The notes under the pieces: generated by a model
Told to the model about the DNA's origin: nothing
Seen by the model: the letters and a program-made list of their open reading frames with translations, nothing else
Databases searched by the model: none
Made by a program: the position numbers and the translations under genes
In this document: one piece after another, positions 26,528 through 33,974 of the stretch
Layout: every line of letters begins with the position of its first letter
How positions within the stretch are numbered: the first letter of the stretch is position 1
Assembly (NCBI RefSeq): GCF_034043675.1
Contig: NZ_JAXCLA010000012.1
Coordinates: 1-64,000 of the forward strand
Source of the DNA: KK5 sp034043675
GTDB taxonomy: Bacteria > Pseudomonadota > Gammaproteobacteria > Burkholderiales > Burkholderiaceae_C
DNA length: 64,000 nt
Reading direction: 5' to 3'

Positions 26528-26529
26528 CG

Positions 26530-26904
26530 CTACTTCGGCCCTTCCATGCCGATGAAGCAGCCCTTCTGCGCCTTCGCGTTCAGGTCGCGGTAGCGCTTGA
26601 TCTCGGGCTTGATCGATTCGTTGTCGCGCAGCGTGCCGCCGCGTTCGCCGCCGATCGTCATCGCGTTGACGACGGTGGTCATGTGGATGTAGTCGTCGTA
26701 GGGCACCTGCGCTGCGATCGAGTCGATCGCGCAGGAGCACTTGCTGACCATCTCGTAGTAGTGGCCGGGGTGCGCGGCCATGCATTCCTGCACGTAGAGG
26801 ACGCGGTCCGAGGTCGGATAGCCGTTGTCGTCGGCGGCGTGCGCAGCCGCACCGCTCAGCAGCGCGGCGCAGCAAATCAACAGTTGTTTACTTGTGATCA
26901 TCAT
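26530..26904 (-). CDS. Small periplasmic protein of the xox cluster, unknown
   Basis: Protein of 124 residues with signal peptide (LLICCAALLSGAAAHA) and a mature part of about 100 residues with four cysteines (ECMAAH, CSCAID, KGCFIG), which suggests disulfides. No domain recognised. GAGGA sits 5 bases before ATG 26904. It lies 8 bases after the larger unknown protein and 2 bases before the propeller gene, inside the xoxFGJ operon. A role in methanol dehydrogenase function or assembly is inferred from position only. Confidence 0.7.
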   Translation of the reverse strand: MMITSKQLLICCAALLSGAAAHAADDNGYPTSDRVLYVQECMAAHPGHYYEMVSKCSCAIDSIAAQVPYDDYIHMTTVVNAMTIGGERGGTLRDNESIKPEIKRYRDLNAKAQKGCFIGMEGPK

Positions 26905-26912
26905 CAGTGTCC

Positions 26913-27578
26913 TCAGTGCGCCGCGGGTTCGGCGCCGTCGATCAGCAGTTCCTCGCTGAGCAGCGCCTGGCCGCCGCTGCCGCCGGCGGTCAGCGTGCGG
27001 ATCGCGTAGACGCCGCCGGGCACGGCGTCCGACAGCAGGAAGTGGTACTCCTTGCCGGTGAACTGCTCGAAGCGCGCGCTGTTCGGGTCGTCCACGTAGG
27101 GCTTCAGCGTGACCTCCTGGCCAGCCACGGTCTTGCCCTGGTAGCGGAAGCTGGCCGGGACTACCGTGGCGCCCTGGTAGGCGGCCATGCGGATGCGCTT
27201 GCGGAAGTAGTTCTGGCTGCCCTTGGTGATGCGGTTCATCTCGCGGATGTCCCGCTCGAGGAAGTACAGCGTCACCGGATTGGCGCTGCCGTAGTCGATG
27301 TCGGGCAGTGCCGTGCGGCGCGGGCCGCTGAGGAACTCGCCGTGCACGGCGCAGCAACTGCCCTTGTCGGTGGGGTTCAGGGTCAGCGCCACGCTGTCGT
27401 CGAAGCCGGGCTCCAGGCTACCGCTCTTGCGGAAGCTGTAGTGCAGGGTCATCGGCGGACGCAGCGTGCTGAGCTGGTCGGTCATGAAGATGGCCTTCTC
27501 GGCTGGCGAGAAGTCGTCGGCGGCCAGCGCCGCGCCCGAGAGCAGGGCGGCGCCGATGAGCAGCAGCGCCTTCTTCAT
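26913..27578 (-). CDS. Periplasmic protein of the xox cluster, unknown
   Basis: Protein of 221 residues with signal peptide (LLLIGAALLSGAALA). The mature sequence is beta-rich (MTLHYSFRKSGSLE, DSVALTLNP, VTLYFLERDI, PASFRYQGKTVAG) with an adjacent cysteine pair (GSCCAVHG). No family name can be given. The ATG overlaps the stop of xoxJ by 4 bases, so it is translated together with it. Possible functions are a chaperone or accessory factor of the XoxF system. Confidence 0.7.
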   Translation of the reverse strand: MKKALLLIGAALLSGAALAADDFSPAEKAIFMTDQLSTLRPPMTLHYSFRKSGSLEPGFDDSVALTLNPTDKGSCCAVHGEFLSGPRRTALPDIDYGSANPVTLYFLERDIREMNRITKGSQNYFRKRIRMAAYQGATVVPASFRYQGKTVAGQEVTLKPYVDDPNSARFEQFTGKEYHFLLSDAVPGGVYAIRTLTAGGSGGQALLSEELLIDGAEPAAH

Positions 27579-28459
27579 TTGTCCGCCGCCAGCCGGGCCG
27601 CGTTCTTAGGGTCCACGTAGGACTCGTCCACCACCGGCACGTTGAACTCCTTCAGGATCGCCTGGATCGCGTCGCGTTGCGAATCGATCAGGCCCTCGAC
27701 CTGCTTCTTCCAGGCCGGCTCGCCGTAGCGCACGCCCATGGCCATCTCGTAGTCGAACTTGATGCCCGGCTCGGACTTCAGCGGCACCACGGCCAGCTTG
27801 GGCGACTGCACGCGCTTGGCGAAGTAGCCGCCCATCGGGCCCCACACCAGCGCCACGTCGATCTTGCCGGCGGCGAGGTCCTTCTCGATGATCTCGCCCG
27901 GGTACTGGCCGGGGTCGGCGTTCATCAGGTGGTAGGGCACGGTCTGGTCGACGAGGCCGTGGCGGTTGACCCAGTCGGAGCCGGGGCCCTGGTCGTACAG
28001 GCCGATGCGCAGCTTGTGCAGCTTGGCCGGATCCAGCGCGAGGAAGTCGGCGCCGGTCTTCACATCGTCCAGGCCGTGCCCTTGCGCGAACACCAGCGCG
28101 TAGGTCGAGCGGTAGTAGGGCTTGGTGACCGAGACCTGGTCGAAGCCGATCGGCACGCCCATCACGATGTCGCAGGGGTAGTCGCTGCCGGGCAGCTTGT
28201 AGCGCAGCGTGTTGCGGATGAAGTTCATCCGCTGCGGGAACGAGTAGAAGGTCACCGGCAGGCCCATCGCCTTGCCGAAGACCTGGGCGATGCGGTTCTC
28301 GATGCCGGTGCCGTCCGTCGTCGTGAACGGCGGGTTGTTCGGGTCCTGGCAGACGCGCAGCGCCTCGCGGGCGGGCGGCTTGTCGTCCTGGGCCAGCGCC
28401 GGTGCCGTCGCCCCGGCGGCCAGCGCCAGCGCGACGAGGAGGGAGGCGGGTTTGATCAT
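27575..28459 (-). CDS. xoxJ: XoxJ/MoxJ periplasmic binding-type protein
   Basis: Exported protein of 294 residues with signal peptide (ending near APALAQ) and a type 2 periplasmic solute-binding fold (LRVCQDPNNPPFTT; CDIVMGVPIGFDQVSVTKPYYRSTYALVFA; KIDVALVWGPMGGYFAKR). The sequence and its place behind xoxF and xoxG identify it as XoxJ. XoxJ is thought to help activate or mature the lanthanide methanol dehydrogenase in the periplasm. It overlaps xoxG upstream and the unknown periplasmic gene downstream by 4 bases each. Confidence 0.9.
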   Translation of the reverse strand: MIKPASLLVALALAAGATAPALAQDDKPPAREALRVCQDPNNPPFTTTDGTGIENRIAQVFGKAMGLPVTFYSFPQRMNFIRNTLRYKLPGSDYPCDIVMGVPIGFDQVSVTKPYYRSTYALVFAQGHGLDDVKTGADFLALDPAKLHKLRIGLYDQGPGSDWVNRHGLVDQTVPYHLMNADPGQYPGEIIEKDLAAGKIDVALVWGPMGGYFAKRVQSPKLAVVPLKSEPGIKFDYEMAMGVRYGEPAWKKQVEGLIDSQRDAIQAILKEFNVPVVDESYVDPKNAARLAADK

Positions 28460-28863
28460 TTGATGGGTTCGACGCGGGCCTGCGTGATGACGCCGTCGGA
28501 GCGACCCTTCAGGTACTGGTAGAGCGCTTCCTTGTTGTCCATCACCTGCTTGCTGGTGCTGAAGCTGGGCATGCCTTTCTCCAGGCGCCCGTTGGTGATG
28601 GTGGTGAAGAACTCGTCCTTGGTGAGCGTCTTCAGGCTGTTGATCAGCGAGGGGCCGACCATGCCTTCCTGGTTGGCGCCGTGGCAGCGGTCGCAGGCTG
28701 CGGCGCGCCAGGTGCGGAATCCGTTCATCGTGACCGGATCGACCTTGGTGCCGTCCACCACCTTGAACCCGCTGTTGTCCTGCGCCTGGGCGGCGGTCGC
28801 GGCAGCCAGGCCGAGCAGCATGGCGGCGAAGAAAGAAGGCTTCGTAGAAAGGAGAAATTTCAT
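28456..28863 (-). CDS. xoxG: Cytochrome c XoxG (cL-type electron acceptor)
   Basis: Periplasmic monoheme cytochrome of 135 residues, the predicted electron acceptor of XoxF. Signal peptide about residues 1-27 (LAAATAAQAQ). The heme motif is C57-D-R-C60-H61, and a likely Met ligand sits in KGMPSFST. Start at ATG 28863; the longer frame adds ten residues without signal-peptide character. It is 146 bases downstream of xoxF with a hairpin in the gap, and it overlaps xoxJ by 4 bases. Confidence 0.9.
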   Translation of the reverse strand: MKFLLSTKPSFFAAMLLGLAAATAAQAQDNSGFKVVDGTKVDPVTMNGFRTWRAAACDRCHGANQEGMVGPSLINSLKTLTKDEFFTTITNGRLEKGMPSFSTSKQVMDNKEALYQYLKGRSDGVITQARVEPIK

Positions 28864-28892
28864 TCCGATTCCCAATACGTCCAATACGTCCA

Positions 28893-28939
28893 CATCAAGA
28901 AAAGAAACGGGGCGGTGTCCACGTTGGAAGCCGCCCCGT
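28893..28939 (-). terminator. Hairpin between xoxF and xoxG
   Basis: Read on the minus strand, ACGGGGCGG (28939-28931) pairs perfectly with CCGCCCCGT (28915-28907) across a 15-base loop and is followed by a T-rich run (TTTCTTTTCTT). It has the form of an intrinsic terminator but sits between two genes that belong together, so it probably attenuates read-through or protects the xoxF 3' end. Confidence 0.7.
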
Positions 28940-29009
28940 CATTTACCAGCCCGGACGTTGCTTGCTTGTTTCCGGGCTATCGAACATCACTACTGAATCG
29001 ATCGATCAA

Positions 29010-30830
29010 TCAGTTCGGCAGTGCGAACACCGTCAGCGAGCCGCCGAGGTCGGTGTACTTGGCCAGTTCGGCGTAGCCGCCGACGGCGCCCAGGCCGTCC
29101 TGCGGCTTCTCCAGGCCAGCGGCCATGCCGATGCCGGCCCAGCCACCGATGCCCGAGAACACGCCGATGTACTGCTTGCCCTTCTGCTCGTAGGTGAAGA
29201 CGTTGCCGATGATCCCGGACGGCGTCTTGAACTTGAACAGCTCCTTGTTGATGTCCTTCTTGTCAACGCACTTCAGGTAGCCTTCCAGCGTGCCGTAGCA
29301 GCTGATGCCACCGGCGGTGTTGAGCGCGCCGCTCCAGACCGAGAACTTCTCGGAGTGGCTCTGCACGATCTTGCCGGTGCCGGCGTCCCAGGTGATGTAG
29401 TTGCCCATGCCGCCATGGCTGTTCGGCGCGGGGTACATCGAGAGCGTGGCGCCCACGTACGGCTGGCCGGCGGTGTACTCGACCTTGAACGGCTCATAGT
29501 CCATGCAGACGTGGTTCGTCGGCACGTAGAAGAGCTTGGTTTCCGGGTCGAACGCGGCCGGCTGCTGGTCCTTGGAGCCCAACGCCGCCGGGCAGATGCC
29601 CTTGGTGTTGACGTCAGGACCGTTCTGCGCGGTCGAGTACTTCGAGACGACCTGCGGACGGCCGCTCTTCATGTCGACCTTGGTCGCCCAGTTGACGGCC
29701 GGGTCGTACTTCTCGGCCACCAGCAGTTCGCCCGTCACGCGGTCCAGCGTGTAGCCGAAGCCGTTGCGGTCGAAGTGCACCAGCGCCTTGGTCGGCTTGC
29801 CCTTGACGTTGATGTCCGCCAGGATCATTTCGTTGATGCCGTCGAAGTCCCACTCGTCGAACGGCGTCATCTGGTAGACCCATTTGACCTTGCCGGAGTC
29901 GACATCACGCGCCCAGATGGTCATCGACCACTTGTTGTCGCCGGGGCGTTGCGACGGGTTCCAGGTCGACGGGTTGCCGGTACCGTAGTACATCAGGTTC
30001 AGCGCCTTGTCGTAGCTGTACCAGCCCCAGGTGGTGCCGCCGCCGGTCTTCCACTGGTCGCCCTGCCAGGTCTTCAGCGACGAGTCCTTGCCCACCGGCG
30101 CCATCTTGCCGTCGGTCCAGGTCATCGTCGTGGCCGGGTCCATCAGCATTTCTGCGTCTGGGCCGACGCTGTAGCCCTTCCAGGCCAGCTTGCCGTCGTT
30201 GATGTTGTAGGCCGCGATGAAGCCGCGCACGCCCCATTCGCCGCCGGAGATGCCGGTGATGACCTTGTCCTTGAAGACGTGCGGCGCGTTGGTGTTGACG
30301 GCGCCCAGCTTCGGGTCACCGTTCTTGACGCTCCAGATCACCTTGCCGCTCTTGGCGTCCAGCGCGACGAGCGTGCTGTCCGCCTGCTGCAGGAAGACCT
30401 TGCCTTCGGCATAGGCCAGGCCGCGGTTCACCGTGTCGCAGCACATCTGCGGGATCACGGCCGGGTCCTGCTTCGGCTCGTACTTCCAGAGGATGCGTTG
30501 CGAATCGAGGTCGATCGCGAAGACCTTGTTGGGGAACGGCGAGTGCAGGTACATCGTGCCGTCGATCACCAGGGGCGAGCCCTCGTGGCCGCGCAGCACG
30601 CCGGTGGAGAAGGTCCACGCGACCTGCATCTTGCCGACGTTGCCTGTGTTGATCTGGTTGAGCTTGCTGTAGCGCTGGTTGAACATGTCACCAGCCTGCA
30701 TCGCCCAGTTCTTCGAATTGGCAATGTTCTTCTCGACGTCGGCGTTGGCCAGAGCCAAGGCCGGGACGGCGAGCAGTGCCAGGCCCAGATGGCGCAGAAA
30801 GCGCCATTTCGAATGCCCTGTTACTTGCAT
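29010..30830 (-). CDS. xoxF: Lanthanide-dependent methanol dehydrogenase XoxF
   Basis: PQQ-dependent periplasmic alcohol dehydrogenase of 606 residues (signal peptide about 1-30, eight-bladed propeller). The adjacent cysteine pair C130-C131 forms the ring disulfide over PQQ. Metal ligands are E198 (GGEWG), N286 (GTGNPSTW) and the catalytic base D328 in FDEWDFDG. D330, two residues after D328, is the extra acidic ligand that marks lanthanide-using XoxF; calcium-type MxaF has Ala there. Start at ATG 30830, preceded by GGAGAC; the upstream extension is not signal-like. XoxF oxidises methanol to formaldehyde or formate and passes electrons to XoxG. Confidence 0.97.
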   Translation of the reverse strand: MQVTGHSKWRFLRHLGLALLAVPALALANADVEKNIANSKNWAMQAGDMFNQRYSKLNQINTGNVGKMQVAWTFSTGVLRGHEGSPLVIDGTMYLHSPFPNKVFAIDLDSQRILWKYEPKQDPAVIPQMCCDTVNRGLAYAEGKVFLQQADSTLVALDAKSGKVIWSVKNGDPKLGAVNTNAPHVFKDKVITGISGGEWGVRGFIAAYNINDGKLAWKGYSVGPDAEMLMDPATTMTWTDGKMAPVGKDSSLKTWQGDQWKTGGGTTWGWYSYDKALNLMYYGTGNPSTWNPSQRPGDNKWSMTIWARDVDSGKVKWVYQMTPFDEWDFDGINEMILADINVKGKPTKALVHFDRNGFGYTLDRVTGELLVAEKYDPAVNWATKVDMKSGRPQVVSKYSTAQNGPDVNTKGICPAALGSKDQQPAAFDPETKLFYVPTNHVCMDYEPFKVEYTAGQPYVGATLSMYPAPNSHGGMGNYITWDAGTGKIVQSHSEKFSVWSGALNTAGGISCYGTLEGYLKCVDKKDINKELFKFKTPSGIIGNVFTYEQKGKQYIGVFSGIGGWAGIGMAAGLEKPQDGLGAVGGYAELAKYTDLGGSLTVFALPN

Positions 30831-31272
30831 TGATGTCTCCTGTTTTGAAGTGACCTGAGCCGGGTGCACCGAAAACCCAAAGAAGCACTCGAAGATGACC
30901 CGCTGACGAATGCACCGCTCGCTCGGCAAGGGTGAACTGCAAGTTCTGAGCCTGCTTTTCCTCCGCACTTCAAAACCATGGAGAACAAGCGTGCCGCGGG
31001 CGGCGGCCGCACGCCAGGGAAGATTTCCCGCGTGAAATCGCCCGCCGACCCCGCGGGCGGCGCGGCCGGCCGGCCCGCTCGTGCCTCGCGTGTCGCGGCT
31101 GCCACCTCACGTTTGCCACAGAGTGTTCCAGCGCTTGGATTGGGTTGTGGCGGCGGCGCAGCAGGGTTCGCCGACGCCGTGGGCAAGGTGATGGCCAACA
31201 GCGGCGGCGTGGTTCTTGCAATCCATGCCGGATGCGCCGCAGAGCGCCATGACACACACGGAGACAACCTGG
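30831..31272. other. Divergent control region between xoxF and moxR
   Basis: About 440 bases without a gene. It holds an 11-base perfect inverted repeat, GTTTTGAAGTG at 30842-30852 and CACTTCAAAAC at 30966-30976, bracketing the predicted xoxF promoter; a small palindrome GGGAAGATTTCCC (31017-31029); and an imperfect palindrome TCCAGCGCTTGGA (31128-31140). These are candidate regulator sites. No clear promoter for moxR could be assigned. Confidence 0.45.
30938..30953 (-). promoter_or_regulatory. Candidate sigma-54 promoter of xoxF
   Basis: On the minus strand the sequence AGGCTCAGAACTTGCA fits the -24/-12 sigma-54 consensus TGGCAC-N5-TTGC at 8 of 10 positions, with the essential GG and GC 10 bases apart. 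It would place the start of transcription about 95 bases before the xoxF ATG. It is weaker than the site before fhcB, and no copy of the putative upstream operator was found here. Confidence 0.4.
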
Positions 31273-32295
31273 ATGGAGAGCACGGACCGGCTGTTGACCG
31301 ATTGGCGCGAGCGCGCGCTGGCGTTGGAAGGCGAAGTGGGCAAGGTGGTGATCGGTCAGCAGCGGGTGATCCGGCTGGTGAACCTCGCTGTCTTCGCGCG
31401 CGGCCATGTGCTGTTGCAGGGCGATGTGGGCGTCGGCAAGACGACCTTGCTGCGTGCCTTCGCGCAGGTGATCGGCGGCAACTTCGCGCGCACCGAGGGC
31501 ACGATCGACCTGATGCCCAACGACCTCGTCTACTACACCTACATCAGCGCGGAAGGCCGCCCCGCCGTCGAGCACGGCCCGCTGATCCGGCACGGCGAGG
31601 ACCTGGCGATCTTCTTCTTCAACGAGATCAACCGCGCGCGGCCGCAGGTGCACTCGCTGCTGCTGCGGGTGATGGCCGAGCGCACCGTCTCGGCCTTCAA
31701 CCGCGAGTACAGCTTCCCGCACCTGATCGTGTTCGCGGACCGCAACCGCGTGGAGCGCGAGGAGACCTTCGAGATCTCGTCCGCCGCGCGCGACCGCTTC
31801 ATGATGGAGATCACCATCGACGCGCCCGCCGCCGAGGCCGACCGGCGCGAGCTGATCTTCAACCCGCGTTTCCACGACACCGACCGGCTGGTGAGCACGC
31901 TGGCGCCGGCCATGATCGACCATCGCGGCCTGAACGCCGCGGCCGACGCGATCCAGCGCGGCGTCGATGCCAGTGACGCGCTGAAGGACTACGCGCTGAA
32001 GCTGTGGCGCGCCACCGCCGCGCCGCAGGACTTCGGCGTCACGCTGTCGGGCCTGGACGTGTCGCAGCTGATGCTGGCCGGCGCCAGCCCGCGCGGCATG
32101 AGCTATCTGCTGCGCGCCGCGCGCACGGCCGCCTGGCTGGACGGCCGCGCCTTCGTCACGCCCGAGGACGTGCAGGCCGTGTTCGCGGAGACCATCGCGC
32201 ACCGGCTCTGCTACCAGCCGGTCTACGAGATGCGCCGGCAGGAGGTCTCCAGCCCGCTGATCGCGGCGATCCTGTCCGCTGTTGCAGCTCCATGA
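31273..32295 (+). CDS. moxR: MoxR-type AAA+ ATPase (MxaR)
   Basis: AAA+ ATPase of 340 residues, MoxR family. Walker A is LLQGDVGVGKTTLL; Walker B is IFFFNEINRARPQ, where the usual Asp before Glu is Asn. The sensor region VFADRNRVEREETFEI and the C-terminal lid domain are present. With MxaS, A, C, K and L it is needed for insertion of metal and activation of methanol dehydrogenase in known methylotrophs. ATG 31273 is preferred because GGAG lies 9 bases upstream; ATG 31249 in the same frame adds 8 residues. The stop overlaps mxaS by 4 bases. Confidence 0.9.
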   Translation: MESTDRLLTDWRERALALEGEVGKVVIGQQRVIRLVNLAVFARGHVLLQGDVGVGKTTLLRAFAQVIGGNFARTEGTIDLMPNDLVYYTYISAEGRPAVEHGPLIRHGEDLAIFFFNEINRARPQVHSLLLRVMAERTVSAFNREYSFPHLIVFADRNRVEREETFEISSAARDRFMMEITIDAPAAEADRRELIFNPRFHDTDRLVSTLAPAMIDHRGLNAAADAIQRGVDASDALKDYALKLWRATAAPQDFGVTLSGLDVSQLMLAGASPRGMSYLLRAARTAAWLDGRAFVTPEDVQAVFAETIAHRLCYQPVYEMRRQEVSSPLIAAILSAVAAP

Positions 32296-33122
32296 TCCCC
32301 GAGATCCACTACCGGATCGGCAATCCGGCGCTGGGCCATTTCCCCGGCCACCACCGCAGCCGGCGCGGCGACAGCGGCTTCGAGTTCCGTGGCCATGCCT
32401 CGCTGCTGGACGCGCCGGACCCGCGCCGGCTCGACCTGCACGCCAGCCTGCGCGACCCTTTCGGCAACTGGTCGGTGCGGATCTATAGCCAGCGCAAGGC
32501 GATTCCGGTGGCGGTGCTGGCCGACCTGTCCGCGTCGATGGGCTTCGACGCCAAGCTCGGTGTCGTCGCTGACTTCGTCGACAGCCTCGCCTGGTCCGCC
32601 TGGCGCACCGGCGACAGCTTCGGTTTCGTCGGCTGCGACGAGCGCGTGCGCGAGGATCTGCTGCTGCCGCAGAGCCGCAGTCGCGCCGCGGCCGGCGAGG
32701 TGACAGCCCGGCTGCGCACGCTGGACCCCGAGGGCCGTTCGGCCGCGGGTCTCGCCCAGGCGCATCGCTACCTGCCGCAGCGCCGCACGCTGGTGTTCCT
32801 GCTGTCCGATTTCCACCTGCCGCTGGACGAAGTGTCACGGCTGCTGGTGGGCCTCTCCGCGCACGAGCTGGTGCCGGTCGTTCTGTGGGACCGGCGCGAG
32901 TTCGCGCTGAGCGCCGAGCGCGGCCTGGCGCAGGTGGCCGATCCGGAGTCGGGCCGGCAGCGCCTGGTCTGGTGGCGGCCGGCGCTGCGCGAGCGCTGGG
33001 CGGGTGAGCTGGCGCAGCGGCGCGAGGCCCTGCTGGCGGTGTTCGCCGCCCAGCGGCTACGGCCCTTGTTCGTCGAGGGCGCCTTCGATGCCGACGCCGT
33101 GACGAGGCACTTCCATGCGTAG
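32292..33122 (+). CDS. mxaS: MxaS, DUF58-type maturation protein
   Basis: Cytosolic protein of 276 residues with a DUF58/vWA-like region: SGFEFRGHASLLDAPDPRRLDLHAS, then VAVLADLSASMGF, which has the DxSxS metal-binding pattern of vWA domains. It is the standard partner of MoxR in the mxaRSACKL set. The ATG overlaps the moxR stop (ATGA), and its stop overlaps mxaA by 8 bases. Confidence 0.88.
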   Translation: MIPEIHYRIGNPALGHFPGHHRSRRGDSGFEFRGHASLLDAPDPRRLDLHASLRDPFGNWSVRIYSQRKAIPVAVLADLSASMGFDAKLGVVADFVDSLAWSAWRTGDSFGFVGCDERVREDLLLPQSRSRAAAGEVTARLRTLDPEGRSAAGLAQAHRYLPQRRTLVFLLSDFHLPLDEVSRLLVGLSAHELVPVVLWDRREFALSAERGLAQVADPESGRQRLVWWRPALRERWAGELAQRREALLAVFAAQRLRPLFVEGAFDADAVTRHFHA

Positions 33123-33972
33123 CGGAGTCTGTGCGCTCGCGTTGCTGTGGGGCACCCTGGCGGCGCAGGCGCAGCAGCTCTCCGCCCACGGCACGGAGCC
33201 GCGCGCCTTCGGCTACTACGTCGGCGACCGGATCGAGCGCGAGCTGACGATCGAGGTGCCGCCCGGCCTGAAGCTGGACGAGGCCTCGCTGCCGCGGCCG
33301 GGCCAGCGTGGCGCGGCACTGGAGCTGCAGCAACTGCAGCGCGAGAGCACGGCCGACGGCCTGCGGCTGCGTTTCGTCTACCAGCTGTTCAAGTCGCCGC
33401 CGCAGACCGAGACCTTGGAGATCGCCCCGATCATCTTGCGCTTCAGCGGCCAGCCGCGCGCGCAGGACCTGCGCATCGATGCCTGGCCGGTCACCGTCTC
33501 GCCGCTGGTGCCGGTCGAGGCGCCATCGCGCCAGGGCCTCGGGCCGCTGCGGCCCGACCAGGCGCCCTTGCCGGCCGACACGCGCCCGCCGCAGCAGCGC
33601 CTGCTGGTGGAAGGCATCGCCGCGCTGCTGCTGCTCGCCTACCTGGCCCATGTGTACCTGCTGACGCCCTGGTGGGCGCGCCGCGGCCGGCCCTTCGGCC
33701 AGGCCTGGCAGCGGCTGCGCGGCGACGCCCACGGCGACTTCCAGCTGGTCCACGAGGCGCTGAACCGCACGGCCGGCGAGGTGCTGTTTGCGCAAGGCGT
33801 CGATCGCTTCGTCGCCGCCCAGCCGCGCTACCGGCCGCTGCAGGCGGAGCTGGCCGAGTTCTTCCAGCGCTCGCGCCAGGCCTTCTTCGCGGTCGGCCCG
33901 GGCCAGGACGACGGCCCCTGGCTGCGCCAGTTCTGCCGCAAGTGCCGCGACGCCGAGCGCGGCGCCGCCTGA
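33115..33972 (+). CDS. mxaA: MxaA, methanol dehydrogenase maturation protein
   Basis: Protein of 285 residues with signal peptide (CALALLWGTLAAQAQQ), a periplasmic beta-rich domain (about 20-155) and one transmembrane segment (GIAALLLLAYLAHVYLL, about 165-182), then a cytosolic tail rich in Arg. This layout and its place between mxaS and mxaC identify MxaA, required in Methylobacterium for active methanol dehydrogenase with bound metal. It is followed after 2 bases by mxaC. Confidence 0.85.
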   Translation: MRSGVCALALLWGTLAAQAQQLSAHGTEPRAFGYYVGDRIERELTIEVPPGLKLDEASLPRPGQRGAALELQQLQRESTADGLRLRFVYQLFKSPPQTETLEIAPIILRFSGQPRAQDLRIDAWPVTVSPLVPVEAPSRQGLGPLRPDQAPLPADTRPPQQRLLVEGIAALLLLAYLAHVYLLTPWWARRGRPFGQAWQRLRGDAHGDFQLVHEALNRTAGEVLFAQGVDRFVAAQPRYRPLQAELAEFFQRSRQAFFAVGPGQDDGPWLRQFCRKCRDAERGAA

Positions 33973-33974
33973 CG

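Noticed and set aside
29010..30830. Assignment as calcium-type MxaF
   Set aside because: The extra Asp two residues after the catalytic Asp (WDFDG) and the absence of mxaI/mxaG indicate the lanthanide XoxF type.
31140..31210. Sigma-54-like GG-N10-GC sites before moxR
   Set aside because: Several weak matches (7 of 10 at best) are expected by chance in such GC-rich DNA and none has TTGC.
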